Positions 11,544-23,450 of a DNA stretch of 64,000 nucleotides are shown piece by piece; positions within the stretch are counted from its first letter, which is position 1; each line of letters starts with the position of its first letter. The notes beneath the pieces are model-generated. The model was not told the origin of the DNA. It saw only the letters and a list, made by a program, of their open reading frames with translations, and did not search any database. The DNA lies in contig QANY01002371.1 in assembly GCA_003255025.1 (NCBI GenBank), forward strand, positions 1,488,001-1,552,000, in the 5' to 3' direction. The stretch comes from Datisca glomerata (taxonomy: Eukaryota; Streptophyta; Magnoliopsida; Cucurbitales; Datiscaceae). The position numbers and the translations under genes were made by a program.

Positions 11544-12600
11544 TTAATACCAAAATGTACATTTACTATGGCGAGGGATATGGAATATTATATCAGTATA
11601 GGAAGTATGTGTTGTACATAGGGTACCCACCTTGTGCATTGAATGGTGGTGGGTATGCAGTGGCTCAAATGGGTACGGACCTTTCACATTGAATGGGTAT
11701 GCACCTTGCACATTGAATGTGTACGCACCTTGCACATTGAATGGGGACACACCTTGTCCGAAAATCCCTGTCTCACGTTAGATGGTGCTGAATCATCATT
11801 ATTATCGTCTGGCATAGTGGCATGCATATTGCTCGGTAATTTTCCATTTGGTATGGCCACATCGACGGGTGGTTAGTCGTGCTTTACTCGAGCTGGCACT
11901 TTGGCTACCCTTTGTCTTCAGAATTATCAGGTCTTGAACGGGGCCTCTTTTAATCTCTACACCATCCTCATGCTTCACATCTTGTTTGTTGGCGGCCTTA
12001 TCATTCCACAAGGTCTCATATTTTGCACACAGCATCTCAATCTCCACTTTGGCTCGAGCAGAACATTCATTTGACTTTGATGCAAAGTGAGCAAGTCTTC
12101 TGGAAGCTAGTTAGATCGAATTGTACCAAAACAATGTTGTATCATATGTTTCCAAATGAGAATGGCTTGACACCACTAGTAGCATATTACTCTTCACAGT
12201 GATCAACCACCGGTCTAGTATGCACGTGCTTGGGATCTCTTGCATATGTTCAGCTTTCATAACAGTGAACATATGGCGATACGATATCCACACTAATTCA
12301 AACTTACCACAACAACACTTTAGCGTATCAAGTTGTTGGTCTCGTGACACTAAAAATGAGCCATTCAGCACCCCAAACTCGATCAACGAATAAATTTGAG
12401 CCTCATCATCATGTGTCAAAGCACAAACTATAAATGATACCTCACCCACGATCTCCTTACACAATAGCTTGAACAGTTTATGTGTGAATATGTTTACTGC
12501 ATGTTGCTCTAACAGATGCAAGTGAGTCTTAAGCATAGGTGTTTCATTTGTTAACTTGATGTCGTCCAACCTCTCCTCGTGGCGAATACGTGCCAACGCC
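11544..12600 (-). pseudogene. FAR1/MULE-type transposase, C-terminal part with SWIM zinc finger
   Basis: Minus-strand remnant of a FAR1-related, MULE-derived transposase; intact members bind DNA in the nucleus. The block 12,596-12,111 reads LLEQHAVNIFTHKLF, then CCCGKFEL, a SYRHMFTVMKAEHM segment and IPSTCILDRW, which is the SWIM finger layout (C-x-C-xn-C-x-H); the third ligand Cys is replaced by Tyr (S-Y-R-H), so the finger is broken. The block 12,047-11,802 holds the lysine-rich tail (ILKTKGSQSASSSK, RRCGHTK). A shifted frame to 11,544 carries four 8-residue FNVQGAYP-like repeats. The catalytic DDE domain and N-terminus are absent. Confidence 0.75.
11665..11765 (-). repeat. 24-bp tandem repeat in the transposase tail
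   Basis: About four units of the type 'gcaccttgcacattgaatgg' plus 4 bases. The period is a multiple of three, giving 8-residue repeats (FNVQGAYP) on the minus strand, which suggests expansion while the tail was still translated. Confidence 0.85.
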
Positions 12601-13059
12601 GATCAAATTGTAGCCTAAAAAGAATGCATAATATGTGCCTTAGTTAATGAGGAAGCAAGTATGATCAAGTTTAGGAAAAAACTAAGAACTTTGAAAGTAG
12701 AAAATAGTTGAAGTTATGTTCATAAACTAAGACCTCATAAAGGATCTAACTTATGTTCATAATCTTAAAAAAAAATAATGAAAATGAAACAAACATTACC
12801 TTTTTGGTGTAGTCTATCACTTAGTTGGAGTTAAAAGTTGAAGATCCAAACAAAGAAATTGAAGAAGCAAGTGTATTTGAAGTTGAGAGCAATTGAGAAG
12901 TAGTGAGAATGTGTTTAGTTGAGTGAAGATTTGAATTTTAAGGGTGGTTACAAAGAGTAATTACCCATATTAATTGCACAAGCACCAGACACCAACCAAA
13001 TGTCAAACAATATGTTATGTTCATAATCTTAAAAGTAATGGTGAATCACCAATGATGAA
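12601..13059. other. Spacer without a recognisable gene
   Basis: AT-rich sequence upstream (in transcription sense) of the FAR1-type remnant. No upstream transposase exon is recognisable. Nothing else is seen. Confidence 0.55.
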
Positions 13060-13712
13060 TGGTGTTTGGGGTCAAACTAGTCCTTTTTAGACTCCAAACG
13101 CCAGTCACAGTAGCATTTGCCCCATGCCCAAGCGGCACAGGCAAAACGTCATTCAAGAATGATGAGTCGCCATCGCACAGTGGCATTGGGGTCCAATTGG
13201 TCATTTTTAGACCCCCAAAGCGTCAGTCACAGTGACGTTTGCCCGTGTCCAAGTGACACAAGCCAAACACCATTCATTAATGGAAAGTCGCCCTTAATGA
13301 ATGGCGTTTGGGGTCCAATTGGACCTTTTTGGACCCCAAACACCAGTCACAGTGGCGTTTTCCCGTGTCCAAGTGACACATGCCAAACGTCATTCAATAA
13401 TGGTGAGTCTCCATTGATGGATGGCGTTTGGAGTCCAACTGATCTTTTTTATACCCCAAACGCCAGTCATAGTTGCGTTTGCCCGTGTCCAAGTGAAACG
13501 GGCCAAACGTCATTCAGTAATGGCGAGTCACCATTGATGAATGTCGTTTGGGGTCCAAGTAATCCTTTTTTGACCCTAAATGCCAGTCACTGCAATGTTT
13601 GGCCAATGTCCAAGTGACACGAGTCAAACGCCATTCAAGAATGGCGAGTCACCATTGCACAGTGGCGTTTTGGGGTCCAAAAAGGACAAGTTGGACCCCA
13701 AACGCCAGTGTG
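13060..13712 (+). repeat. 120-bp satellite array, about 5.5-6 units
   Basis: Units begin near 13,062, 13,181, 13,303, 13,421, 13,541 and 13,662 with variants of 'tggcgtttggggtccaa'. Each unit holds two opposed copies of the GGGTCCAA/TTGGACCCC core and of 'aaacgccattca', so every unit can fold on itself. Because 120 is a multiple of three, a 166-codon frame (13,117-13,617) stays open with a 40-residue repeat rich in Pro, Ser and Cys; I regard it as a by-product. The 29-bp repeats at 18,072 share the TGGCGTTTGG word. Confidence 0.9.
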
Positions 13713-14160
13713 ACTGTAAGAAAGAATTTTTACGGTTGCAGAATGTATGAATGTTATACTCCAAAGAGGACTAGCAGTGATACGCGTTCTCAATTCATTT
13801 ATATCCTGTTTTGTTGTAACTTCCAATTTGAGTATAACATTCTTACATTCTGCACCATAAAAATTTCACAAATAAAGTTGCTTCCACTTACAATATCTTC
13901 TTATTGTCAACAACATTGTCAAAGCCGATAGAAGGACAGTTTGCAAATTTTATCCAGTTTAAAAATTCAACAATCTACTGAACAAACTTTGAATCCAGTT
14001 TAAAATTATATACAACGATTCGACAAAACCTCCCCATAATATTAGAAATTCCACAATCAAAATACATATTTATATCCATAATATATATGTCCAACCAAAT
14101 GTAGCCAGAATTTAATAAATTCAATAATACACTCAACAAAGTTATAATCAAGTTCAAAAT
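13713..14160. other. Spacer without a recognisable gene
   Basis: AT-rich sequence with two opposed copies of a 'gcagaatgtatgaatgttat'-like phrase (about 13,738 and, inverted, 13,830-13,856). No coding potential beyond chance. Confidence 0.5.
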
Positions 14161-14164
14161 TGAA

Positions 14165-17093
14165 GGAGACTAAAAAAAGTTGACAAAACGCCATGGTGCA
14201 ACTCTTCTCTTTTTTGACGAAGCATCATGCTAATGCTTTGTACGTCATTCATGTTCTCGTTCTGATTCAGTATCTTCATCGGTGTAATCACCACGGTCGT
14301 TGTCATCATCATTAACTGAATCTTCCCCATTGTCATCGTCACCATCATCTTCATCATCATCCCCATGCTTGCTTCCTTGAGTTTCATACATTTGTAGGCG
14401 TCTTTGCAACTTCACCTACAAGTATACATAATCAAAAGTAAATTTGAATATTTTGGTTTCAAACTAAAAAATAATTAGGAAAGATGTGTGATTACAATTT
14501 TCTTACCGTTCTTTGCATTGATTCTTTGGCCTTTTCGATTGCCTTCACCATCGTCTCACGTGCACTCAACATTTTATCAAAGAACTGCTGCATGAGCCTG
14601 TAATCATGCGCAGCATGCCTGCAGCGCATGCCACCGACACCTGCATTATTCGAATTGCGCGTTAATAAGATATTCAATGACTAGATAATAAATATTAACA
14701 TCATGACTCACATAATCGACATCACCTGATGGAATACCACAGACTGGAAGATCTTCTGGAATGTCAACCGTCTCACTACCACCATTTAGGTGTGGAACCG
14801 TTATCTGTCACGGTGGTAGTTGGATTTCAGCCACTCTTATATTATCAACAATCACTCTAGCCGACCGTGATGCTCTTGGTGCTCATGTGGCTGTTGCGGT
14901 TGCTCGTGTTGCTGCTTATACCACGTAGATTACAAATTTAGATTAATGTATAACAATATCAATAATCACCTATATTTAAAAACCATTTAGAGACGTTTAG
15001 CACCTGCGAAGATGAAGATGCCCCATCATAGTTGTAAGACAACCATATTTTTCAGAAATCATCATAAGTATCTTTGCCATCGTCATCTTAATCATTGATG
15101 AAGTGTGACGCTCTAAAACCTCCAAGACCACCAATCAGATCTTCTCTAGAATATGGTTGCTCACAAAACATTGAAGGTGGGGTCTCACTGGGATTAACAG
15201 CTCCAGGGATCATAAACTCTTTCGTGCAATGCTCTCACCCAAGTACCATACTTTACCAACAGGTCCTTGCAGCAAGATCCTCAAGGTGGTAGGAGGTATA
15301 CTATCGTGGCAATAGTCTAGCAAGTTTGCACGTTCTCCGCAAGGGTTCTAGTTGATCTGCAAGTTCAAGAATAAATAGTTTGTCAGTAAAACATTATTCA
15401 CACTCAAGAGGGAGGGGGACAATATAGGAGTTGATCAGATAAATCACATACCTCATGGGGTCTCACATATCGAAGTTTAATACAGAATTCTTAAGGTTGT
15501 GACCAACATCCCTTGTTCCTGAGTCATTGTCTATCCAACGTGCTGTTCTCGGGAACGTGTCTAGACCACCCACTGGTCTGCTCTGTGCAAAACACAGAAA
15601 GTATTCACAAGCCCATACCTTCCATGCTCTCCAGAAACCCCCCGTCGCTACACTTTTCTCGTGTCATAACACGTCCATATTGCAATACAATATGGACAAT
15701 GTCAAACCACCCAAATTATACTCTCGTATCTCATCTATGTTATGTAGGTTGGGGAGGAAGTATAAATAGACTTTATTGCTCTTGTCATAAAAAATTGTAC
15801 TTCCCAAGAGCACCAGAAGAAACACTCTCGTCAATATTTTCTCCTGCTCAGGAGTAGTACACTCGTAATTAACATAATTATCGAAAATCTATTGATAACA
15901 AACTTTTCTTTCTCGACGCTTTGACAACGGTTTGTCGACTAGCTTCTGCAGTGCCTTCTTGTTGTTGTACATATCCAAGTCATAGTCAAGTTGTCGACCA
16001 GTGACTTTAAGGCTGGTAATCGCAGCAAATTCTAGTGGGGCCATCATCATTTCACTCACTTCATCGAAATGAAAGGTGTGAGTTGTATCCCACCATTTCT
16101 TAATTAGGCTCTTCAAGAGGACGCGATCCATCTACCCCTTTTTCAAGATACTTATAAAGTATCTACACCCAGAAGCATCGACATTCTTTCTCATATTTTC
16201 ATGTAGCATACTGTACCACGTAGGTATCAGTATGGTGTTCCGAAAACCACGTACACCATCCTCATATAACTCAGCCTAGGAAACCAAAAGTTAAGTCATG
16301 ACTCAATGAAAAAAGAGTGTGAAGAAAGATGTATTACATAGGAGAAAATATCAAAGAAAGCAATGACAATAATTCATAATCTCTATTGTGACAATTTTGT
16401 CGAACACCTTATGGTCACATAAACATACACTATAACCTTTCATCCGAAACATATATCGCTACCGATAATCATACATTTCTAAAAGCATCACATAAAAAAC
16501 ACCCAATTTTCAAAATTATTCGAGTATATATTTGGTGTTTTAACACTAAAACACATAATAATCAAATTTTCAATAAATAAACTTACATTTTCTTTCCTTG
16601 GATAGGATATAACATTCATATAAATATAGTGAAGACCTCAATGTGGCATTTTATCAAGCACGTTATGGACAATGATGAAAATACGTCATATAATTCATTA
16701 TGACCTTTCATTGAACACTTTACGGGCACGCGAGAGAATACTATAGTTTTTCATCCACCACATGTATTTCTACCAACAACCATACATTTCTACAATCATC
16801 ACATAAAAACACCCAATTTTCATAACAAATCAAGTATCTATTAGGTGTTTTAACACATATAATACATACAAATTCAAAATCTTTAAAGAAAAACTTACTT
16901 CTTGTTTGCTTGGATGAGATATATGCTCCATTGGAACAATATGAAGAATAGGGCTAGTAAGATTTTGATTCTTTGGATGAAATATTTCCATCCCATAACC
17001 GGCGTCATTGTACGGGCCTATCGAACTGCTCGAACTCGATTGCGTCGTTGAACTCAACGTTCCCTTTGTAACTTTATGCTTTACTCTAGCCAT
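14165..17093 (-). pseudogene. Plant mobile domain (PMD/MAIN-like) protein remnant
   Basis: A decayed minus-strand gene of the plant mobile domain family (PF10536 type), found in MAIN/MAIL proteins and captured by Mutator-like and Gypsy elements. A plausible start is at 17,093 (MARVKHKVTKGTLSS). The domain core lies at 16,260-15,640: IPTWYSML, KKWWDTTHTFHFDEV, APLEFAAITSLKVTG, then VFLLVLLGSTIFYDKSN, YLYFLPNLHNIDEIREYNLG and a WRAWKVWACEYF segment. A later block (about 15,330-15,200) reads LLQGPVGKVWYLGES. The C-terminal part has a Gln/His-rich stretch near 14,900 and an acidic Asp/Glu run at 14,360-14,230. Stops at 16,131 and 15,886 and frame changes show it is broken. Some gaps could be introns. 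It is on the same strand as the FAR1 remnant. Confidence 0.72.
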
Positions 17094-17099
17094 TTTTTG

Positions 17100-18070
17100 T
17101 GAAAAAAATACAATATTAGAAGGATATGGGGTTTGGGGTCGCGGGTTGGACGGATTTGGCTCAGGTTGGGCACGGGTTTGACTCGTGTGTTGAAAGGGAT
17201 GTGCGAAATGAGAGATTACAGGTTTGACTCGTGTGTGGCAACAGATTTTGCTCGGGTTGGATGGATTTTGAGCTATGAAGAGATGAAGAAGAAAGGATGA
17301 GATTAGAGTGTTTAAGTGACGATGAATGAAGTGTTGAGAGTGGGGGGAAGGGTGGGTACCGGGTTTTTTCAGAAGGGGGATATGGTTTTTTAAGTTTGGG
17401 GTTAATTTTGATAAGAAAATAAGGTTAGATTTGACAAATATATTTAGAGGGTTATTAAAACGTAAAGGAGCTAATTTTCTAACTTTTATGAGGTTATAAT
17501 TATAAAATAAAAAAGTTAAATTTTAAATTTTAATATTTAATTACAAACTTTTGATGGATATATTCAATTTAACAGTAGAATCTGACATTAAAGGCTATAC
17601 GTGTTCGTCAAACCGATAAATAGAATTTACCGGCCATCATAACATCACGGTCTATTAAACACGTCTCGTTTGATACTTATCACAAAAGTACAATAACATT
17701 ATCAATGACAACTTTTAACGAGTTAATGTATAAGTGTTCAATTACTTCGGGAATCCCTACTTAATCCAATCTAATTTCACTTAAAAGTGAATATTGTGAA
17801 TGTTTGGATTTTAAAGAACTAGTTTTTTTATCAATGATTTATCCGGTGTACAGTAATTTTTATCTTTAACGTTTGAACCATGATATGAAATGAGTTCCAT
17901 AAAGAAAGCATAACATAAATCAAATTAGTAAAATAACAAAAATAAATAATAACTAAAATAATAATAAATCAAACAAGTGGTTAGCACGTAATATGTGAGT
18001 GACTAGCTCTATTTTGGATATTTAGTGAAGATGGTAATTAAAACCAAAAAAGTGAACTGGGCCTAAAAAG
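17100..18070. other. Upstream flank of the PMD remnant and AT-rich spacer
   Basis: 17,110-17,370 is G-rich with two copies of 'ggtttgactcgtgtgt' and several 'gggttgga' words, possibly the 5' flank of the PMD gene. From 17,380 to 18,070 the sequence is AT-rich and holds nothing recognisable. Confidence 0.5.
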
Positions 18071-18071
18071 T

Positions 18072-18246
18072 TGGCGTTTATGAGCCTCATAGGCTATCAC
18101 TTCTTAAATTATGGCGTTTAGGGAATATATTGGCGATTGGAGGCAATAAACTGGCGTTTGGCAACAAAGAATGGCGATTTACACCTTTAGGATGACGTTT
18201 GGAGGTCGAAGAATGACATTGGAAGGTAAAGAGTGGCGATTGTGTT
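18072..18246 (+). repeat. Degenerate ~29-bp tandem repeat with TGGCGTTTGG core
   Basis: Six or seven copies of a tggcg(t/a)tt(t/g) core recur about every 25-31 bp (18,072; 18,112; 18,131; 18,150; 18,172; 18,194; 18,232 roughly). It abuts the 21-bp satellite and shares its core word with the 120-bp satellite. Confidence 0.7.
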
Positions 18247-18249
18247 TTT

Positions 18250-19465
18250 TTTTTTATTCACCAAATTCGTAGTGGGGTACAAAAAGAATCTTGAGGAGTT
18301 CACCAAAAATTAAAAATATATTTTTTAGAGAGGTTTACCAAAAATGTATCGCCGTTTCACCAAATATGTAATGGGCTTCACCAAATATGTACTAGGGTTC
18401 ACCAAATATGTAGTTGGGTTCACCAAATACGTATAAATTAATAATTCTTCTAGGAGTTCACCAAATATGTACTGGGGTTTACCAAATACGTATTGGGGTT
18501 CACCCAAAATGTATCGGGGTTCACCAAATTCGTACAAAATTAATAATTCTTGGAGGGGTTCAACAAAATTGACTATGTACGTATTTGGTGAACCCTAGTC
18601 AATTCTAGTACATATTTGGTGAATCCCTTGAAGAATAATTAATTTTTACGTATTTGGTGAACCCACGTACATATTTGGTGAATCTCGATACGTATTTGGT
18701 GAACACTTATACATATTTCTTGAATCCCTCCAAGAATCATTAATTTGTATGTATTTGATGAACCTCAATACATTAAAGGTTCACCAAATATGTACTGGGT
18801 TTCACCAAATATGTATTGGGGTTCACCAATTACGTATTAATTAATAAATATTGGAGGGGTTCACCAAATATGTATTGGGGTTCATCAAATATGTGCTGGG
18901 GTTCACCAAGTACGCACAATTAATAATTCTTGGAGGGGTTCATCGAAATTGACTTTTTACGTGTGTGGTGAACCTCAGTACGCAATTGGTGAAGAGTACA
19001 TAATTGGTGAATCTCAGTACGTATTTGGTGAACCCCTCCAAGAATTATTAATTTATACGCACTTGGTGAATCTCAGTACATATTTTGTGAACTCTGGTAC
19101 GTATTTGGTGAGCACCTATACATATTTGGGGAACTCCTCCAAGAATCATTAATTTATACGTATTTGGAGAACTACAGTACATAATATGTACTGAGATTCA
19201 TCAAATATTTAATGAGGTTCATCAAATACGTAATAATTAGGAAATTTTGAAGGGGTTCACCAAATATGTACTTGGGTTCACCAAATATGTATTAGGGCTC
19301 ACCAAATACGTATAAATTAATAATTCTTTTAGGAGTTCACCAAATATGTACTGAGCTTTACCAAATACGTATTGGGGTTCACCCAAAATGTATCGGGGTT
19401 CACCAAATACGTACAAAATTGACTTATACATATTAACTTCAGTACATATTTGGTGAACCCCAAAA
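18250..19465. repeat. 21-bp satellite in blocks of alternating orientation
   Basis: The basic unit is about 21 bp ('ttcaccaaatatgtactggg'). The blocks switch strand: forward 18,250-18,560, reverse 18,575-18,770, forward 18,780-18,940, reverse 18,955-19,180, forward 19,190-19,430, reverse 19,440-19,462. Most blocks are punctuated by an 'attaataattctt-gga' spacer or its complement. 18,380-18,560 and 19,260-19,430 match closely with an offset of about 880 bp, so there is also a higher-order unit. The period of 7 codons keeps frames open in both directions (YVFGEPQ or TYLVNPS heptapeptides), so the apparent 60-100 residue proteins are not called as genes. Confidence 0.92.
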
Positions 19466-20380
19466 AAACTTTTTACCAATTGGGTTTGTGTGGCCCGGAT
19501 TGCTCGAAAAATAATCCTTAAAATATTGATTAATATATTAATTATCACTAACTAATCCACAGGGATCATGCGACGTCTGTGACAGCCTCTCATATTAAAA
19601 GTTCGCATTTTCACGAGACACAACGCCTCCTGTGAAGACCCCTGCGGTATCTTGGTTTTACAGAATTTTTCGACTCATGTAAAATGCTGTTTAATAAGAT
19701 TTTACGACTCCCGTTACTTTTATTCAACAACCGTTTTTAATTCTCATGAATTAATATTCACAGATATTTTTTGTATTCTATTAAATTAGATACCATAAGA
19801 TTTTTTTAATCTCATTTATATAATTTTTTGCTATAAATTATACCTCTTATAAAGAGATTCTCCTGACATTTTATAAATGCTATTTTTTTACAATCGATTT
19901 TATATACACATATTTACGTACTTATTTAAACATTCAAAATCAATACAATTACAAGACTAAAAGGCATTCAAACATCATTTCATTTTCACAAAATATTATC
20001 CATAAGTATCATCTATAATTATTATCTAAAAGTATTAGTACTTAGTTTACTAATACAACGTGTTATTTCAAAACATCTAAAAATTTCACAAACGCTACGA
20101 AATAACTTCAAATTTTCATTGCTTAACTCTTCAAACTTTGATGCCAAGTTGAAAAGTCTCGAGTGATTGTAAGTCCTGCATTTTAAAGAAAATAAATAGT
20201 CAATGTACTTATTTAAATTTCTCACAACTAATATACACTACAATTACAATGAATTGGATCCAATGCCATATGATTATAAAATTATGAAGAAATAAAATAC
20301 TAATACAGCAAATAGATTCCTCACTAGTAAAAAATTACGAACATATATAAAAAGATACTCACTAATAAAAAATGAGGTAA
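19466..20380. other. Spacer without a recognisable gene
   Basis: Mostly AT-rich. A less AT-rich stretch at 19,556-19,690 stands out but matches nothing I recognise. Confidence 0.5.
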
Positions 20381-20382
20381 TT

Positions 20383-20516
20383 ATTTCTCTCAATCCAAAA
20401 TATCCAACTCTCTTGGTTATCGGTGAATACTCATTGTGGCACTGTTGTGATTGAGAGAAATAATTACCTGGTAACCACCGATAACCAAGAGAGTTGGATA
20501 TTTTGGATGGAAAACA
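20383..20516. repeat. Fold-back rearrangement at a WD40-gene exon/intron border
   Basis: Two blocks occur in both orientations: 'ggtaattatttctctcaat' (20,385) with its complement (20,450-20,468), and 'aaatatccaactctcttggt' (20,398) with its complement (20,476-20,508). The order is A, B, spacer, A', B'. The right-hand copies are the true exon end and 5' splice site of the LEUNIG-like remnant; the left-hand copies are inverted duplicates fused to it. Confidence 0.88.
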
Positions 20517-21065
20517 CAACGGAACATATTTCCACTAGAAATTAGCTCATGAATGCATTCTCCTGAGGCTACTGACCACACTTTGACACACTCTTGACTG
20601 ACAGAAGCCAAATAGTCTCCATTGGTATCCCAACAAACAGTATTCACCCCTGTGGAATGACCCTGAAAATAAATTGTGCTCCCATCTGCAAGAGAGGATT
20701 GTTACTAATTAGTTACTTAATAATAGGTACATGAAGTCTTCAATTTTTCTTCAAATATCCATAATTATCTTAATACCTTTAATGCGTGTCTGCCTATTAG
20801 CCTCAATATCAAATGTAGACACAATATTCTCCGTTGCTGCAGCCAGAAGCTGTCCAATTCATGGTTGAAATCTTACATGTGCTGAGCCACCCTGCTCCAT
20901 AAATTTTCCCATTTGGACCTCTATTTTTCTTATAAATTCATTTACACCATATGAGTTTTACCCAGTTAGGAGGATCTACAAGTTTCCAGACTTCGTTCGA
21001 GTACATCAATTGTATCCCAACGTTCAAGATTTTTGTTATAGATTTGCTTCAAGACCAGCCATGGC

Positions 21066-21480
21066 CTATGAGTAGGAGACAGATGCATCATGATCCTTAT
21101 CTGAGACTGTTGTTAAGGCATCTCCGTAAGACATGTATATGCCAGGCTGTCTAACAACTCTCCCACTACGTCGAGGCTCCCTAGGCTCTGGCTCCTGTTG
21201 TGGTTCTTCCATTATTGAATCAAAAATATTTCCTGATTGGAGAGTTGGTGTCCTCCCACTCAATAATTCCTCTAACACATTAGTGCTTCTCGGCTTCACA
21301 CTTCTTATATAGTCTTCTTCAAGAACCCGTGCATTCGTGCTAACAAACATTTTCTTGTCAGTTGGACTATAAAAGACATACCCTTTCGTTCTTTTGGGAT
21401 ATCCTAAAAACATGCATAATTCTGATCGACTGGCCAACTTGCCTCAGTTTCAAAACATGTGTCAGGCATCCTCATATCCT
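21066..21480 (-). mobile_element. Copia polyprotein fragment (integrase-RT linker)
   Basis: The minus frame 21,437-21,066 reads SELCMFLGYPKRTKGYVFYS, KKMFVSTNARVLEEDYI, then an acidic/proline linker and RRSGRVVRQPGIYMS. This is the standard Copia segment from the integrase C-terminus to the RT start. A short upstream piece (PDTCFETEASWPVDQN) continues in another frame to about 21,480. No LTRs are seen. It replaces a missing exon of the surrounding LEUNIG-like remnant. Confidence 0.88.
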
Positions 21481-21689
21481 AAGGTGGCTTACGAACGACT
21501 TTCGTCTACTCCATCTTTCATATGATGTATTAGGCACCGTTTTTGACGAAATTTGGTTTAGAATATATGTCGTTATTTCTAAGGCATATCCTCAGAACGA
21601 ATATTTGAGAGTGTGGTTTAAGATAGTTGAGAGTGTGGATAGCGACATGATTACCGAATAAAATAAATAAAATGGTATAAATAAATATT

Positions 21690-22137
21690 CAATCATTTAG
21701 GAAAGTATGATGCATGATGCAAATACTTAAATATTTAAAAATCCAATAAAAATCTTTAAAGCCAATGCGTTGGTTAAATACTTGGGCCGAAGCACATTGG
21801 AATCTCTCATAGGGGCTAGTCAATGGGACTAAGGTGTACAAAACCATTGGTGATTGGTTAACTAGATGTAGTGACATCTTGAGAAGCATTAACCAAACGA
21901 AAGGAGTCTCGATGCGATAGAAGATATAATGTTTCTTAAAATGAAATCAATTTCATGAAAGATAACACTAAATATTATGATAAGGGAAATAGGATAGGAT
22001 TTTGTAGTATGGAATACACTATTGGTGAGGAAGAACTTGGAGACCAACAGAGTTTTATTTGCAACTACTACTAGAATAATTTCGATCAATTTTTTCTACA
22101 ATATGATGGAAAACACTAAAAATATATGAGATTCTAC
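21690..22137. other. Intron-like spacer in the LEUNIG-like remnant
   Basis: No coding block of the WD40 family is found here. The sequence directly left of 22,138 begins with a normal 5' splice site on the minus strand (gtagaatc). Confidence 0.6.
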
Positions 22138-23149
22138 CTGAGGAGCATCCCATAGTTTAACGGTTGTATCATATGAAGAAGTTGCGAGCTGAGTCGAATT
22201 TGGCCTAAAGCGCACATCAGTAATTGTTAGTGTGTGCTCTTCTGAAGTAATTTCAGTTTGCAGTGTCTCCATGTTCCAAAGAACAACCTAATAACATGAA
22301 AAAAGATTAGTATTCAGATATGAAGTACAAATGAATACTTACACGTGTATCTATATCTATAAAGCATAAATGAAATAAATTTTTTATCATTCTTTTCCTG
22401 TACTCTAATGAACTCCGTCGTTATAGAAAATGCTAGCCCCTAATTTTCTCATAAACTTCTTTTAATTTGATCAAATGTACATCAAATTTTAACCACATTC
22501 TCCCAAAATGCTAAGATGCTAGCTAATAGTGTACAATGATCATAATATTCTTACTTTCTGATAAGTAAGTTGCATTCTTGTATTCTGTTCTAATCCTAAG
22601 TTTGCCTATTTCTCTGTCTGACAATCTTCTACACTCTTTAGTTGCTTAGAATATAAATAATATGTCTTGGCGCAGTTTTCCCAATCAAAAAGCACTAACA
22701 TGATATATGTTAGCAGAAGCCAACAAAAAGGAGCTCCGGAAAAGAAATCTGGGGGTCAACATGATATTTTGAAGCTACTACAGAATATAATTGGACAGGC
22801 ATGATAGGCTGTTTAAACTTTAATTTAATATTGCTGTTGTATGAGGCAACCGTTTTTTCAAAAGAAAGAAATGTAATTTTAAAATGGAAAACCAGGAGTC
22901 ATGGAAAGAGGAAATTTTGAAAGGAGTATATATGAGTAAGAAGTGTAAATTTACAATGCACACAGTTAGGAAGGACCAAAAGGGTATCACTAAGTAGTCA
23001 TATCCCATTTGAAAAGCTAAAAATATTTAACCCTCTCCCATGAACAAAATATGTCTTCCTGCCTATACATAAGAATTCTCAACTCATGTTCTAACCATAT
23101 TACCCAAAATATCTACTTTTCGAACCTCCCATTAGAAGAAAAGATACCA

Positions 23150-23450
23150 TAGGAAAGTCCTTGTATGTTAGCCAAAACCCTATCAAATTCTTGAAGAAAG
23201 CTTGCACCTCAACTGAATGGAGATGCTGCAATGGTAAAGAATGATCCATCCACAATTTCTTCCTCTTACACAGTATGCACAGATGAGAAGATAGAAGATA
23301 AAGAAGCAAAAAGTTTCCTCCTCGAAGAAGCTCACAAGTGGTAACTTTCCATGAGCCACAAGCAAGAAAAGATGGTTTTTTAGGGGGTTCCAAGCATCCA
23401 AAGCAATTTTCTTGAGCAAGAGGCGCGCTAGAGAATCATTCACCAAAAAT
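23150..23450 (-). mobile_element. Possible LINE reverse-transcriptase zinc-finger tail
   Basis: Two overlapping minus-strand frames carry weakly zf-RVT-like words (a GKLPL/KVTTCELLRGG segment, then C-I-L-C-K-R-K-K-L-W and MDHSLPLQHL). This resembles the end of plant L1-type ORF2 with a frameshift, lying in an intron of the LEUNIG-like remnant. The similarity is weak. Confidence 0.3.

Noticed and set aside
13117..13617. 166-codon plus-strand frame with Cys/Pro repeats
   Set aside because: Entirely within the 120-bp satellite; a period divisible by three explains the openness.
18250..19465. CRISPR-like array
   Set aside because: Units are contiguous 21-mers with no unique spacers, in an obviously eukaryotic context.
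18325..19548. Heptapeptide-repeat 'proteins' (YVFGEPQ, TYLVNPS) on both strands
   Set aside because: They follow directly from a 21-bp satellite; presence on both strands and lack of any context argue against coding.
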